DNA from: Bacilli bacterium
GTDB taxonomy: Bacteria > Bacillota_I > Bacilli_A > JAJDGJ01
Direction of reading: 5' to 3'
NCBI GenBank assembly: GCA_031272545.1
Contig: JAISTP010000014.1
Span: 1-48,678 of the forward strand
Length of the DNA: 48,678 nucleotides
Part shown: positions 1-8,360 of the stretch, one piece after another
How positions within the stretch are numbered: the first letter of the stretch is position 1
How the letters are laid out: every line of letters starts with the position of its first letter
Position numbers and translations under genes: made by a program
Notes under the pieces: generated by a model
Databases searched by the model: none
What the model was told of the DNA's origin: nothing
Seen by the model: only the letters and a program-made list of their open reading frames with translations

Positions 1-1
1 T

Positions 2-649
2 AATGTTGCTAATTTAAGTGCTAAAGATCCTGATACAGGACAAGATATTAATGATACAATTAATACAAGTAATCAAAATAAGAACAAAGTTGATTATGGT
101 CATTTCTTAGGAGAAAAGACAGGTGAAATTAAAGGTAAATCTGGTAAAGTAGCTCGTGTTGGTGATACTATCTTATTTGATATTATTATTAATCCTAAAG
201 AATTTGATATTAAGAATATAGTTGTTCAAGATACTATGCCAAAAGGATTAACTTATGAAAGTGCTAAAGCAACTGATGGTAGCATATCTTATAGTAATGG
301 TGTTATGACTTTTAAAGATGATAAAGTTGCTAAAGGTGATAAAGTTGTAATTACTATTACTGCTAAAGCAAATGGTAGTGTTCTTAATGAAGACTTAGTC
401 AATATTGCTTATCTTGATACTGATGTAGTTAAGAAGAGTGTAGCATTATCTGCAAGTAATACTGATGAGTACTTGATTTATGAAAAGGATGTACATCAAG
501 TTCTATATTCTGATTTCATTGTTCAAGTTATTCCTAAACTTCCAGTAACTGGTTCTAATGATGCTTATATTGCAACTATTGGTACTATAGCTGGTATATG
601 TGGAATTATTGGAATTGCAGCAGTATATCGTAGAAATGAGGAATGTTAA
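2..649 (+). CDS. LPxTG wall-anchored surface protein, C-terminal part (5' end outside window)
   Basis: The frame is open from base 2, so the gene begins before the window. About 215 residues are visible. The N-terminal half has a DUF11/isopeptide-pilin-like beta domain: a GDTILFDI strand, then a V-x-D-x-x-PKGLTY strand, as in repeats of Gram-positive adhesins. The C-terminus is a sorting signal: LPVTG (codons 539-553), a hydrophobic segment rich in Ile, Gly and Ala, and the tail YRRNEEC. Sortase would cleave LPVT|G and attach the protein to peptidoglycan. The ligand and total length cannot be seen. The stop overlaps the next start in TAATG, implying translational coupling to a small lipoprotein. 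A sortase or other pilin genes would lie upstream. Confidence 0.85.
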   Translation, partial: NVANLSAKDPDTGQDINDTINTSNQNKNKVDYGHFLGEKTGEIKGKSGKVARVGDTILFDIIINPKEFDIKNIVVQDTMPKGLTYESAKATDGSISYSNGVMTFKDDKVAKGDKVVITITAKANGSVLNEDLVNIAYLDTDVVKKSVALSASNTDEYLIYEKDVHQVLYSDFIVQVIPKLPVTGSNDAYIATIGTIAGICGIIGIAAVYRRNEEC

Positions 650-780
650 TGAAGAACAAAATTGTATTATTTATCCTTTGTAGTATATTACTAGTTGGTT
701 GTGCTACTAAAGATAATACTAAGATAAATGAAAAATCTAATACGGTTGATATTAAAGTAGAACCAGTAAAAGATAAATAA
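649..780 (+). CDS. Small lipoprotein, 43 aa
   Basis: A 43-codon gene starts at the ATG inside the TAATG overlap with the wall-protein gene. The peptide begins MKNKIVLFILCSILLVGC: a charged N-terminus, a hydrophobic core and a lipobox LLVGC, so signal peptidase II would leave a lipid-modified Cys and a mature tail of only about 26 polar residues. A ribosome site (GAGG, 638-641) lies inside the end of the preceding gene. I do not recognise a family. Coupling suggests roughly matched synthesis with the wall protein, for example as an anchoring or assembly partner; that is inference. A strong terminator follows. Confidence 0.6.
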   Translation: MKNKIVLFILCSILLVGCATKDNTKINEKSNTVDIKVEPVKDK

Positions 781-796
781 TACTTATTAAGAGTAT

Positions 797-825
797 GGTC
801 TAGGATTAATCCTAGACCTTTTCTT
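797..825 (+). terminator. Rho-independent terminator after the wall-protein/lipoprotein pair
   Basis: A perfect 9-bp stem (GGTCTAGGA / TCCTAGACC) with a short loop is followed by TTTTCTT. It separates this pair from gdpP. Confidence 0.85.
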
Positions 826-874
826 AATTTATAAATATATTTTGTAGCTTGTATGCTTATAATAATAGTAATTG

Positions 875-883
875 TGGTATAAT
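875..883 (+). promoter_or_regulatory. Extended -10 promoter for gdpP-rplI-dnaB
   Basis: TGG directly precedes TATAAT at 878-883, an extended -10 element. The -35 region is poor. It sits 38 bases before the gdpP start, just after the preceding terminator. Confidence 0.6.
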
Positions 884-920
884 AGTTTAACTAAATATTA
901 AGTAATAGTAAGGTGATTTA

Positions 921-2846
921 ATGTTTAATAAATTAAATAATTTAGAAACAACAATTATAGCTTTTATTTGTATTAATTTACTCATAATCTTTTTTGGATT
1001 TATTGGCTTTTATATGGAGATTATTTTAGGAATACTTGTATTAGTTAATATTGTTTTTGCATACTTAATGATTAAAAATATTAAGCTTATTATTAAAGAT
1101 TTACATCATACTAAGAGTATCTTACCTCATTCAGTAGCAAATGCTTTAGAAATGGAACAATTAGTTATCTTTACTTATGATAGTAATAATAGTATAACTT
1201 GGGTTAATGAGCATTTTACTAAACGTTTTGGAAATTTATTAAATAAGAATTATAAGAGAGTATTTAATGGATATTTTAATAAAGTTAAATCAGCTCGTCC
1301 TAAGTATTTAGAGTATGATCATCATTTTTATGAAATTATTGAAGAAAATGAGTCAATTATTTTAAAAGATGTATCACGTTATGCTAAAATGCTACAAAAA
1401 TATAAAGATAGTAAGGGTTGTGTTGCCTTTATTAAAATTGATAATGTTGATGATATTAGTGCTAGTATTGATGAAAGTGTTTTTCAAGCTATGGTTAGTG
1501 ATGCTCATCATTTAATTGTGGATTCTTTAAATGAAATTGATGGTATTTTAAGAAAATATAAAGATGATTCATATATCTTTGTTTTTAAACAAGATGAACT
1601 TGATAAATTGATTGATATTTTTAATAAAGATTCTAAAGCAATTAAAAATATTAGTGATGATGAGTTTAATCGTCTTACTTTATCAGTAGGTGTTGCTTCT
1701 AAATTTGAATTATTAAAAGATTCTGAGAAAGCTGCAGGATTAGCTTTAGATATTGCTTTAGCTAGAGGTGGGGATCAAATTGCTTTAAAAGTAAGAGATC
1801 GTGAATATGAATTTTTTGGTCATGGTTCAGAAACAACATCAAAAAGAAATCGTGTTAATGTTAAAAGGATTGCGGCTAGTTTACAGGATTTAATTGAAGA
1901 TAGTAGTAATGTTATTATTATGACTCATAAGAATGCTGACATGGATGCTTTAGGAGCATGTATTGGAATTAGTAAATTTGTCTTAATTAATGAGAGAGAT
2001 TTCTTTATTTGTGGAAGTGAAGATTCTTTAGAAACAAATACAAAAAGTGCTTATCATAATTTAGAATTAGATAAGAATTTTCCTTTATATAGTGATAAAG
2101 ATTTAGAAAATAAAATAGATGATAATACTTTATTAGTAATAGTTGATACTTCAAGTAGTGATTTATTTGAATCTAGTTATTTATATGATACTATTACTCG
2201 AGTTGTTTTTGTAGATCATCATCGCCGTAATAGAGATTTTAAAGAAACTCCTTTATTATCTTATATTGAACCTTATGCTAGTAGTACTGTAGAACTTGTT
2301 ACAGAATTATTAAACTTTCAAAATAAGAGTTTTAAAATTGATAGTGATGAAGCTACTTTAATGTTAGCTGGAATGATGGTTGATACTTCATTCTTTACTT
2401 TAAGAACTGGGGTTCGTACTTTTGAAGCTGCTATGTTTTTAAAACAACAACAAGCTTCACCATTACTAGCAAAAGAAATATTACAAGTATCACGTGATAC
2501 TTATGAAAAGAAAGTCGCTATTATTCATGATTTTTCTTATATTTTAGATGAGAAGATTGCTATTGTTAAATATAGTAAAGAAGCTATTACAAGATCACTT
2601 TTAGCTCAATTAGCATTAGAATTATTAGAAATGAAAGATATTATTGCTTCGTTTGCTTTAGCTCCTCTTGAAGATGGTCGTATTGGAGTATCAGCACGTG
2701 GTAATGGTGATATTAATGTTCAAAGAATTATGGAAAAATTAGGAGGTGGTGGTCATTATTCAATGGCTGCTGCTCAAGTTAGTAAAGATATTAATCTTGT
2801 AGAACAAGATTTAATTAAAGCAATCAAGGAAGAGGAGGCTAATTAA
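921..2846 (+). CDS. gdpP: Cyclic-di-AMP phosphodiesterase GdpP (DHH/DHHA1 family)
   Basis: Hydrolyses c-di-AMP to pApA at the membrane, setting the level of a messenger that controls potassium, osmotic balance and wall stress. The order is typical: two membrane helices (about residues 12-55), a PAS-like region, a degenerate GGDEF domain (about 165-300), then DHH and DHHA1 domains. Metal-site residues are visible: H336, D340 and D342 in HKNADMD, D409 in DTSS, D432-H433-H434, and D488. The DHHA1 motif GGGGH is at 608-612. The length of 641 aa is close to the usual 655-660. The start is preceded by AAGGTG. The gene is followed at once by rplI and dnaB, the same order as in Bacillus. Confidence 0.95.
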   Translation: MFNKLNNLETTIIAFICINLLIIFFGFIGFYMEIILGILVLVNIVFAYLMIKNIKLIIKDLHHTKSILPHSVANALEMEQLVIFTYDSNNSITWVNEHFTKRFGNLLNKNYKRVFNGYFNKVKSARPKYLEYDHHFYEIIEENESIILKDVSRYAKMLQKYKDSKGCVAFIKIDNVDDISASIDESVFQAMVSDAHHLIVDSLNEIDGILRKYKDDSYIFVFKQDELDKLIDIFNKDSKAIKNISDDEFNRLTLSVGVASKFELLKDSEKAAGLALDIALARGGDQIALKVRDREYEFFGHGSETTSKRNRVNVKRIAASLQDLIEDSSNVIIMTHKNADMDALGACIGISKFVLINERDFFICGSEDSLETNTKSAYHNLELDKNFPLYSDKDLENKIDDNTLLVIVDTSSSDLFESSYLYDTITRVVFVDHHRRNRDFKETPLLSYIEPYASSTVELVTELLNFQNKSFKIDSDEATLMLAGMMVDTSFFTLRTGVRTFEAAMFLKQQQASPLLAKEILQVSRDTYEKKVAIIHDFSYILDEKIAIVKYSKEAITRSLLAQLALELLEMKDIIASFALAPLEDGRIGVSARGNGDINVQRIMEKLGGGGHYSMAAAQVSKDINLVEQDLIKAIKEEEAN

Positions 2847-2847
2847 T

Positions 2848-3291
2848 ATGAAAATTATTTTATTAGAAGATGTAAGAGGGAAAGGGAAAAAAGATGATGT
2901 TATTGAAGTAGCAAGTGGGTATGCTCTTCATTTAATTAGAGAAAATAAAGCTATAGATGCTAATAAAAAGAGTATGTCTAATCTTAAGCAAGCGCAACAA
3001 GCTAAAATAGATGAAGATAAAAGAAAAGAAGCACAAGCTAAAAAAGATAAGGTTACTTTAGAAAAGAATAAGCTTAATTTCACTTTAAATGTTGGTAAAG
3101 ATGGGAAAGTTTTTAAATCTATATCTCATAAACAAATAATTGAAAAAATTAATAGTGAATTTAATATTAAAGTAGATAAAAAGATGTTTCGTAGTAATGA
3201 AACAATTAATAATTTAGGAACAACTAAAGTAGATATCGAATTATTTAAAGGAGTTATTGCTACTGTTGATGTAGTAATAAAAGCAGCATAA
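2848..3291 (+). CDS. rplI: 50S ribosomal protein L9
   Basis: L9 binds 23S rRNA and spans two domains across the ribosome surface. The N-terminal signature is intact: MKIILLEDVRGKGKKDDVIE, then a G-Y-A-x-x-x-L-I-R motif near residue 30. A long charged helix (about 40-75) connects to the C-terminal domain. The 147 aa match the family. The gene starts two bases after gdpP, with a GAGGAGG ribosome site inside the gdpP end, and its TAA overlaps the dnaB ATG, so the three genes are a coupled operon. Confidence 0.97.
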   Translation: MKIILLEDVRGKGKKDDVIEVASGYALHLIRENKAIDANKKSMSNLKQAQQAKIDEDKRKEAQAKKDKVTLEKNKLNFTLNVGKDGKVFKSISHKQIIEKINSEFNIKVDKKMFRSNETINNLGTTKVDIELFKGVIATVDVVIKAA

Positions 3292-4646
3292 TGAGAGCGT
3301 TACCTTTTAATGAAGAAGCAGAACAAATGGTATTAGGAGCCGCTATTTTATCACGTAATGCTATTGATGAAATGTTAGCAAAACTTAATAAAGAAGATTT
3401 TTATTTACCTAATCATCAAATTATATTTGAAGCGATAAGTGAGATTGTAGATGAAAGAATGAGTATTAATATTTCAACGCTTACTACTTTTTTAGTTGAA
3501 AAAAAACAATTGGAAAATGTTGGTGGGGTTGATTATCTTTCTAAAATATCACAAGCGGTAGTTAGTAGTGCTAATACTAATTATTATATTGATATTGTTT
3601 TAGATAAGTCTTTACTTAGAAATTTGATAAATACTAGTGAACAAATTGCTAGTGAAGCTTATGAACAAATAGAAACTACTGATGATTTATTAGCAAAAGC
3701 GGAAAAAGATATTCTTGATATTATTCGTAATCGTAAAACTACTGATTTTAAAACTTCTCGTCAAATTGTAAATGAAGTTCATGATGAAATAATTGCTTTA
3801 AGTAATAGTAATGTTGAATTAACTGGGGTTCAAACAGGATATGATTATCTTGATCGAATTACTAGTGGTTTTCAAAAGGGTGATTTAATTATTTTAGCCG
3901 CTCGTCCTTCAGTTGGGAAAACAGCTTTTGCTTTAAATATTGCGAATAATGTCGCCAAATTAAATAAAGTGCCTGTTGCTATTTTTTCGCTTGAAATGGG
4001 TGCAGAACAATTAGTTAAAAGAATGTTGAGTGCTGAAGGTGGAATTAATGGTGATTCTTTAAAAAATGGTAAATTTAAAGATGATTTAGAATTTGAGGCT
4101 TATCGTGTAGCTCAACATCGTTTAGCTCAAAGAAAGATTTATATTGATGATACTTCAGGTATTAGAGTTAGTGAGATTGCTAGTAAATGTCGTAAACTTG
4201 ATCGTGAAGAAAATGGTATTGGTTTAATTGTTATTGATTATTTACAATTAATAGCTGGTAGTGATAATAAAAGAGAATCTAGACAAGTTGAAGTTTCTGA
4301 TATTTCTCGTTCATTGAAATTATTGGCTCGTGAATTAAATGTTCCAGTCATTGCCTTATCACAATTATCTCGTAGTGTTGAACAACGTGGAGATAAACGT
4401 CCTTTAATGTCAGATTTAAGAGAATCAGGAGCTATTGAACAAGATGCTGATATTGTTGCATTTCTTTATCGAGAAGATTATTATAATCATGAAACTAATG
4501 ATGATAAAGAAGCCTTACCTAATCCTCATGCTGGAGAAGTAGAATTAATTATCGGTAAGCATCGTAATGGTAGTACTGGCACAGTATTCTTACATTTTGA
4601 AAAAGAAAACAATAGATTTACTAATTTAGTAAAGGAATATGAATAA
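3291..4646 (+). CDS. dnaB: Replicative DNA helicase DnaB
   Basis: Hexameric 5'-3' helicase that unwinds the replication fork and binds primase (called DnaC in Bacillus). The N-terminal domain begins with the usual LPFNEEAEQMVLGA. The RecA-like motor has Walker A ARPSVGKTA with K210, Walker B LIVIDYLQLI, and the C-terminal ESGAIEQDAD region with the RNG segment near the end. The 451 aa are full length; no intein or insertion is seen. The start overlaps the rplI stop (TAATG), so initiation is probably coupled. Confidence 0.97.
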   Translation: MRALPFNEEAEQMVLGAAILSRNAIDEMLAKLNKEDFYLPNHQIIFEAISEIVDERMSINISTLTTFLVEKKQLENVGGVDYLSKISQAVVSSANTNYYIDIVLDKSLLRNLINTSEQIASEAYEQIETTDDLLAKAEKDILDIIRNRKTTDFKTSRQIVNEVHDEIIALSNSNVELTGVQTGYDYLDRITSGFQKGDLIILAARPSVGKTAFALNIANNVAKLNKVPVAIFSLEMGAEQLVKRMLSAEGGINGDSLKNGKFKDDLEFEAYRVAQHRLAQRKIYIDDTSGIRVSEIASKCRKLDREENGIGLIVIDYLQLIAGSDNKRESRQVEVSDISRSLKLLARELNVPVIALSQLSRSVEQRGDKRPLMSDLRESGAIEQDADIVAFLYREDYYNHETNDDKEALPNPHAGEVELIIGKHRNGSTGTVFLHFEKENNRFTNLVKEYE

Positions 4647-4663
4647 TAGAAAAGAATGATTTA

Positions 4664-5389
4664 ATGAAGATATATAATTTTAGTAGTGGTTCTAAAGGTA
4701 ATACTACTTTAGTAAAATGTGATAATGTTAATATCTTAATCGATGTTGGTAATACTAGAAAATATATTAAACAATGTTTAGATGATTTAGATATTTCTTT
4801 AAGTGATATTAATATGATTTTGATTTCTCATTTTCATAATGATCATTTTAAAGATGCTAAATATTTAAATGATTTTAATATTTATAGTAATCGTAAAGAT
4901 GATTTATCTTTAAAAATTAATGAAGATAATATCATTGATGGAGTTATTATTAAACCTTTTAAATTATCTCATGATGAAGAATGTTTTGGATTTCAAATTA
5001 AATATCATAATCAAGTTTATACTCATATAAGTGATACTGGTTATTTAAAAGAAGAATATTATCCTTATGTTGAAGAAGCTGATTATTTATATTTAGAATT
5101 TAATCATGATCCTGTTATGTTAGAAAAAACTGATCGTCCTTTAGAAGTAAAAAGAAGAATATTATCTAGTAAGGGACATCTTTCTAATCAAGATGCTGCT
5201 TTAATTTTAAGTAAAGCTAATAGTAAATTAAAAGAAGTAATGATTGCTCATATTAGTGAAGAAGCTAATGATAAAAAGCATATTGAAAAGGAAATAAAAG
5301 AGGTTTTTAAAGTATTAGATAAGAAAATAGATTTTGATATTAAATATACTGGTTATATGAAAGTATGTGAATGTGGCCATGAAGATTAA
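4664..5389 (+). CDS. WalJ/YycJ-like metallo-beta-lactamase-fold hydrolase
   Basis: The N-terminus IYNFSSGSKGNTTLV is followed by a buried strand and D27, and SHFHNDH supplies the H-x-H-x-D-H zinc signature. Further metal ligands fit H and D in the YTHISDTGY strand and H in IAHIS near residue 195. This is the WalJ/YycJ layout, a predicted nuclease linked in Bacillus to replication and the WalRK locus. At 241 aa it is slightly short against about 264. It lies 17 bases after dnaB, and its end overlaps the rlmH start. Other fold members include RNase Z-like enzymes, so the substrate is uncertain. Confidence 0.75.
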   Translation: MKIYNFSSGSKGNTTLVKCDNVNILIDVGNTRKYIKQCLDDLDISLSDINMILISHFHNDHFKDAKYLNDFNIYSNRKDDLSLKINEDNIIDGVIIKPFKLSHDEECFGFQIKYHNQVYTHISDTGYLKEEYYPYVEEADYLYLEFNHDPVMLEKTDRPLEVKRRILSSKGHLSNQDAALILSKANSKLKEVMIAHISEEANDKKHIEKEIKEVFKVLDKKIDFDIKYTGYMKVCECGHED

Positions 5390-5858
5390 AATAATTTGTC
5401 TTGGTAAGATTAAAGAAAAATATTTAGTTAATGGAATTAATGAATATTTAAAAAGATTACAAGCTTATAGTAAAGTTGAAATTATAGAAATAAATGAATA
5501 TAAATTAATGGATAATCCTAATACTAAAGAAATAAATATTGCTTTAGAAGAAGAAGCTTTAAGAATAAATAAGTTTTTAAATAAAGATGATTATATTATA
5601 GTTTTAGATATTGATGGTAAAAGTTTTGATAATTATCAATTTAGTGATATCATAAAGAAAGCTAATGTAAATGGTTTTTCAACTATTTCATTTGTCATTG
5701 GTTCATCTCATGGATTGGCTAAACAAATTAAAGAACAGGCTAATTTAAGATGGTCTTTTTCTAAATTGACTTTTCCTCATCAATTAATGAGATTGATTCT
5801 TGTAGAACAAATTTATCGTACTTTTCGTATTATAAATAATGAACCATATCATAAATAA
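5379..5858 (+). CDS. rlmH: 23S rRNA (pseudouridine-1915 N3) methyltransferase RlmH
   Basis: SPOUT-class enzyme using S-adenosylmethionine to methylate pseudouridine 1915 in helix 69 of 23S rRNA. The ATG at 5379 gives exactly 159 aa, the common family length; an in-frame upstream ATG at 5367 would add four atypical residues. Visible signatures are the cofactor loop FVIGSSHG, SFSKLTFPHQLMR, and the invariant C-terminal PYHK. The first codons lie inside the end of the WalJ-like gene (11-base overlap). Confidence 0.95.
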   Translation: MKIKIICLGKIKEKYLVNGINEYLKRLQAYSKVEIIEINEYKLMDNPNTKEINIALEEEALRINKFLNKDDYIIVLDIDGKSFDNYQFSDIIKKANVNGFSTISFVIGSSHGLAKQIKEQANLRWSFSKLTFPHQLMRLILVEQIYRTFRIINNEPYHK

Positions 5859-5869
5859 GGAGGTTTATC

Positions 5870-6028
5870 ATGGATGTTAAGAAAAAAAGGATAGTTTTAT
5901 TAATAACATTACTTTTTGTTATTATAGGTAATGTTGTTGTATGGATATTTAATTTACCTTTAGTACCTTCACTTGCGATAATTTATGTTATTGCATTTGG
6001 GGTATTAAGATGGGCTAGTAAACAATAA
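5870..6028 (+). CDS. Small membrane protein, 52 aa
   Basis: A short gene begins at the ATG at 5870 after a strong AAGGAGG ribosome site, 11 bases past rlmH, and ends one base before ung. The peptide starts MDVKKKRIVLLITLLFVIIG and has two hydrophobic segments (about 7-26 and 30-47) separated by FNLP, then a positive tail RWASKQ. It looks like a two-helix membrane peptide. I do not recognise a family. The tight spacing and strong ribosome site argue that it is real and part of the rlmH-ung operon. Confidence 0.65.
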   Translation: MDVKKKRIVLLITLLFVIIGNVVVWIFNLPLVPSLAIIYVIAFGVLRWASKQ

Positions 6029-6029
6029 T

Positions 6030-6689
6030 ATGAATTTTAAAGAAAGTTTATTTAATAATATTGATGCTAGTTGGTTAGATTTTATTAATAATAGTATCTT
6101 AAATGATACTACTTTTATTATGAAATTAGAAAATGAATATCTAAGTAATACTTGTTATCCTGATGTACAAGATATTTTAAGGGTTTTTTCTTATCCTGAA
6201 AATAGTATTAAAGTAGTTATTCTTGGGCAAGATCCTTATCATAGTAAAGGAGTAGCTGATGGTTTAGCTTTTTCTTGTAAGCAAGATAAAATACCTCCTA
6301 GTTTAAATAATATTTTTAAAGAGATAAATAATGATTTGAATATTATTAATACTAATCCTGATTTAAGTAAATGGGCTAAACAAGGAATTATGTTACTTAA
6401 TACTAAATTGAGTGTGAAAGCAGGATTAGCTAATTCTCATAATAAATTAGGATGGGAGAAATTAATTATTCCATTAATAAAATATTTAGATAAAAAAGAT
6501 CTAATTTTTGTATTATGGGGTAATGATGCGAAAAAATATAAACAATATATTATCAATAGTTATGTTATTGAAGGGGCTCATCCTTCACCATTTTCTTATC
6601 ATTTATTTAAAAATAATAATTATTTTAGTAAAATAAATGAATTATTAGTAAAACAACATAAGCAAATTATTGATTGGCATACTGAATAA
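6030..6689 (+). CDS. ung: Uracil-DNA glycosylase (family 1)
   Basis: Removes uracil from DNA to start base-excision repair. Family-1 motifs are complete: GQDPYH with the water-activating D68, MLLNT, the GW(E)K segment, FVLWG, and HPSP with H184. The 219 aa match the usual 220-230. It starts one base after the 52-aa membrane gene and is the last gene of this operon. A hairpin with a T tract follows about 160 bases downstream. Confidence 0.96.
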   Translation: MNFKESLFNNIDASWLDFINNSILNDTTFIMKLENEYLSNTCYPDVQDILRVFSYPENSIKVVILGQDPYHSKGVADGLAFSCKQDKIPPSLNNIFKEINNDLNIINTNPDLSKWAKQGIMLLNTKLSVKAGLANSHNKLGWEKLIIPLIKYLDKKDLIFVLWGNDAKKYKQYIINSYVIEGAHPSPFSYHLFKNNNYFSKINELLVKQHKQIIDWHTE

Positions 6690-6751
6690 AAATAAAATAT
6701 TATACATAATTAATGTAATGTTTTAGAGTAGAATAATATTAGGAAGAAAAA

Positions 6752-6823
6752 TTATATTTGTTTTATAAAATAAAAAAAAGAAGTAATATAGATAATGTTT
6801 TCTTCTAAGGTTAAGTTTTTCAT
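6752..6823 (-). CDS. Possible 23-aa peptide with a strong ribosome-binding site
   Basis: On the minus strand AAAGGAGG lies 7 bases before ATG (codon 6821-6823). The reading frame begins MKNLTLEENIIYITSFF and ends in TAA after 23 codons, with a charged N-terminus and a hydrophobic aromatic second half. No long gene overlaps it. It may be a small peptide or the relic of a decayed gene. A chance ribosome site is possible in AT-rich DNA, so support is modest. Confidence 0.3.
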   Translation of the reverse strand: MKNLTLEENIIYITSFFYFIKQI

Positions 6824-6848
6824 TTTATTAACCTCCTTTCTTTTATTT

Positions 6849-6874
6849 CCATCATCATTTAGATGATGGTTTTT
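6849..6874 (+). terminator. Hairpin with T tract between ung and folC
   Basis: CCATCATC / GATGATGG form an 8-bp stem with a 5-base loop, followed by TTTTT. It most likely ends the ung transcript. Apart from this hairpin and the small minus-strand frame, the gap 6690-6945 holds a TATAAT at 6907-6912 that may serve folC. Confidence 0.7.
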
Positions 6875-6945
6875 GTTTATATCTAGCAGGTATTAAGTTA
6901 TTCTAGTATAATAATGAAGATGATAAAAAGATAGAAGGTTTAAAA

Positions 6946-8184
6946 ATGAAATTTAATAATATTAATGATGTACTTGATTATATTGAACACAAGACTAATT
7001 TTCAATTAGGCTTATTAAGAGTTAAAAAGTTTTTAGAGTTATGTAATATTCCTTATGAAAAGTTAAAATATCTTCATATTGGTGGGACTAATGGTAAAGG
7101 TAGTGTAACTTTTTATTTAAGTAATATTTTAATTAATAGTGGTTATAAAACAGGTATGTTTTCTAGTCCTAGTATTGAAGGACATAATGATCGTATTCGT
7201 ATCAATAATGAATTTATTAGTGATGATGATATCATTGCTTTTGTAAATGAATATTATAATATTATTGAAGAAACTGAAGTTACTATGTTTGAAATTGATG
7301 TTTTAATGGCTTTAGATTATTTTTGTAAGAATAGTGTTGATATTTGTGTTATGGAAGTTGGTATGGGTGGAAGATATGATGGTACTAATATTATTAATCC
7401 TTTAGTAAGTGTTATTACTAATATTGGTCTTGATCATCAAGCTTATCTAGGAGATACTAAAGAAGAGATAGCTCTTACTAAAGCTGGTATTATTAAAGAA
7501 AATGGTATTATTGTTACTGGTGAAGAAGATATTAATTGTCTTAAAGTAATTAAAGATGAAGCTAATAAATTAAATGCTCAAGTAATTGAAACTAAAAAAG
7601 CAGAAGTTAAATCTTTAAATCCGATTATTTTTACTTATTTAAATTATCAAAATATTGAATTAAAATCTTTAGCTAATTATCAAATTAAAAATGTAAGTGT
7701 TGTTTTGGAAGTAATAAATATTTTAAATATTAAGTATAATTTTAATATTAAAGAAGATGTTATTAGATGTACTCTTTTAAATGTAGTATGGCCAGGTCGT
7801 TTTGAAATAATAAGTTATAATCCTTTTATTGTTTTAGATGGGGCTCATAATGAAGAAGGAGTTAAGGAATTAGTAGGTACGCTTAGTAAATTTAATAATT
7901 ATCATAAGACAATTATGTTTGCGGCTTTAAAAGATAAACCAACAGATAAAATGGTACAAATGTTAATTGATTCTCATAGTGAAGTAGTTATTAGTGAATT
8001 TGATTTTTATCGCGTTAAAAAAGCTAAAGATATCAATAAAAACTTTAATTTAATGGTTACTAGAAATTTTGCTCAATATATTAAAGATAAGAAGAAAATG
8101 ATGAATGAAGATGATATGTTCATTATTACTGGTTCTTTATACTTTATAACAGAAGTTAGAAAATTACTTTTAGCAGATAACTAA
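6946..8184 (+). CDS. folC: Folylpolyglutamate synthase / dihydrofolate synthase
   Basis: Adds glutamate to (dihydro)folates, retaining the cofactor in the cell, and may also make dihydrofolate. The Mur-ligase-like ATP site GGTNGKGSV is at 46-54 (K51). It is followed by SSPSIEGHNDRIRIN, EVGMGGRYDGTNI, TNIGLDHQAYLG and KAGIIKENG, the last containing the carbamylated-Lys region, and LDGAHN near residue 305. At 412 aa it is close to the usual 420-430. It stands alone between two terminators, with its own -10 (TATAAT at 6907) and a GAAGG ribosome site. Confidence 0.93.
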   Translation: MKFNNINDVLDYIEHKTNFQLGLLRVKKFLELCNIPYEKLKYLHIGGTNGKGSVTFYLSNILINSGYKTGMFSSPSIEGHNDRIRINNEFISDDDIIAFVNEYYNIIEETEVTMFEIDVLMALDYFCKNSVDICVMEVGMGGRYDGTNIINPLVSVITNIGLDHQAYLGDTKEEIALTKAGIIKENGIIVTGEEDINCLKVIKDEANKLNAQVIETKKAEVKSLNPIIFTYLNYQNIELKSLANYQIKNVSVVLEVINILNIKYNFNIKEDVIRCTLLNVVWPGRFEIISYNPFIVLDGAHNEEGVKELVGTLSKFNNYHKTIMFAALKDKPTDKMVQMLIDSHSEVVISEFDFYRVKKAKDINKNFNLMVTRNFAQYIKDKKKMMNEDDMFIITGSLYFITEVRKLLLADN

Positions 8185-8191
8185 GTTTACG

Positions 8192-8227
8192 AATAACATT
8201 ATTAATTATTAATAGTGTTATTTTTTT
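8192..8227 (+). terminator. Terminator after folC
   Basis: A long imperfect AT-rich stem (AATAACATTATTA against TAATAGTGTTATT, one mismatch) is followed by a run of T. Confidence 0.75.
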
Positions 8228-8291
8228 GTTTATATTAATTTTTATTATCTTTATTAGTTGTAATTATTTAGTTAAATAAGTTTATACAGTG

Positions 8292-8320
8292 TTGTCTAAG
8301 CTTTTTTTTAGTCCTAAAAT
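8292..8320 (+). promoter_or_regulatory. Promoter of hppA
   Basis: TTGTCT at 8292-8297 and TAAAAT at 8315-8320 are 17 bases apart, and the start codon is 40 bases downstream. The ribosome site is AGGGAG. Confidence 0.6.
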
Positions 8321-8360
8321 AATATAGTTACAATTAATTTAATAAGATAGGGAGATCTAT

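Noticed and set aside
5840-5858. The rlmH 3' end resembles the attachment site used by staphylococcal SCC elements
   Set aside because: The similarity follows from the conserved C-terminal PYHK codons. No second copy of the site and no ccr recombinase or element is present; the next genes are an ordinary operon.
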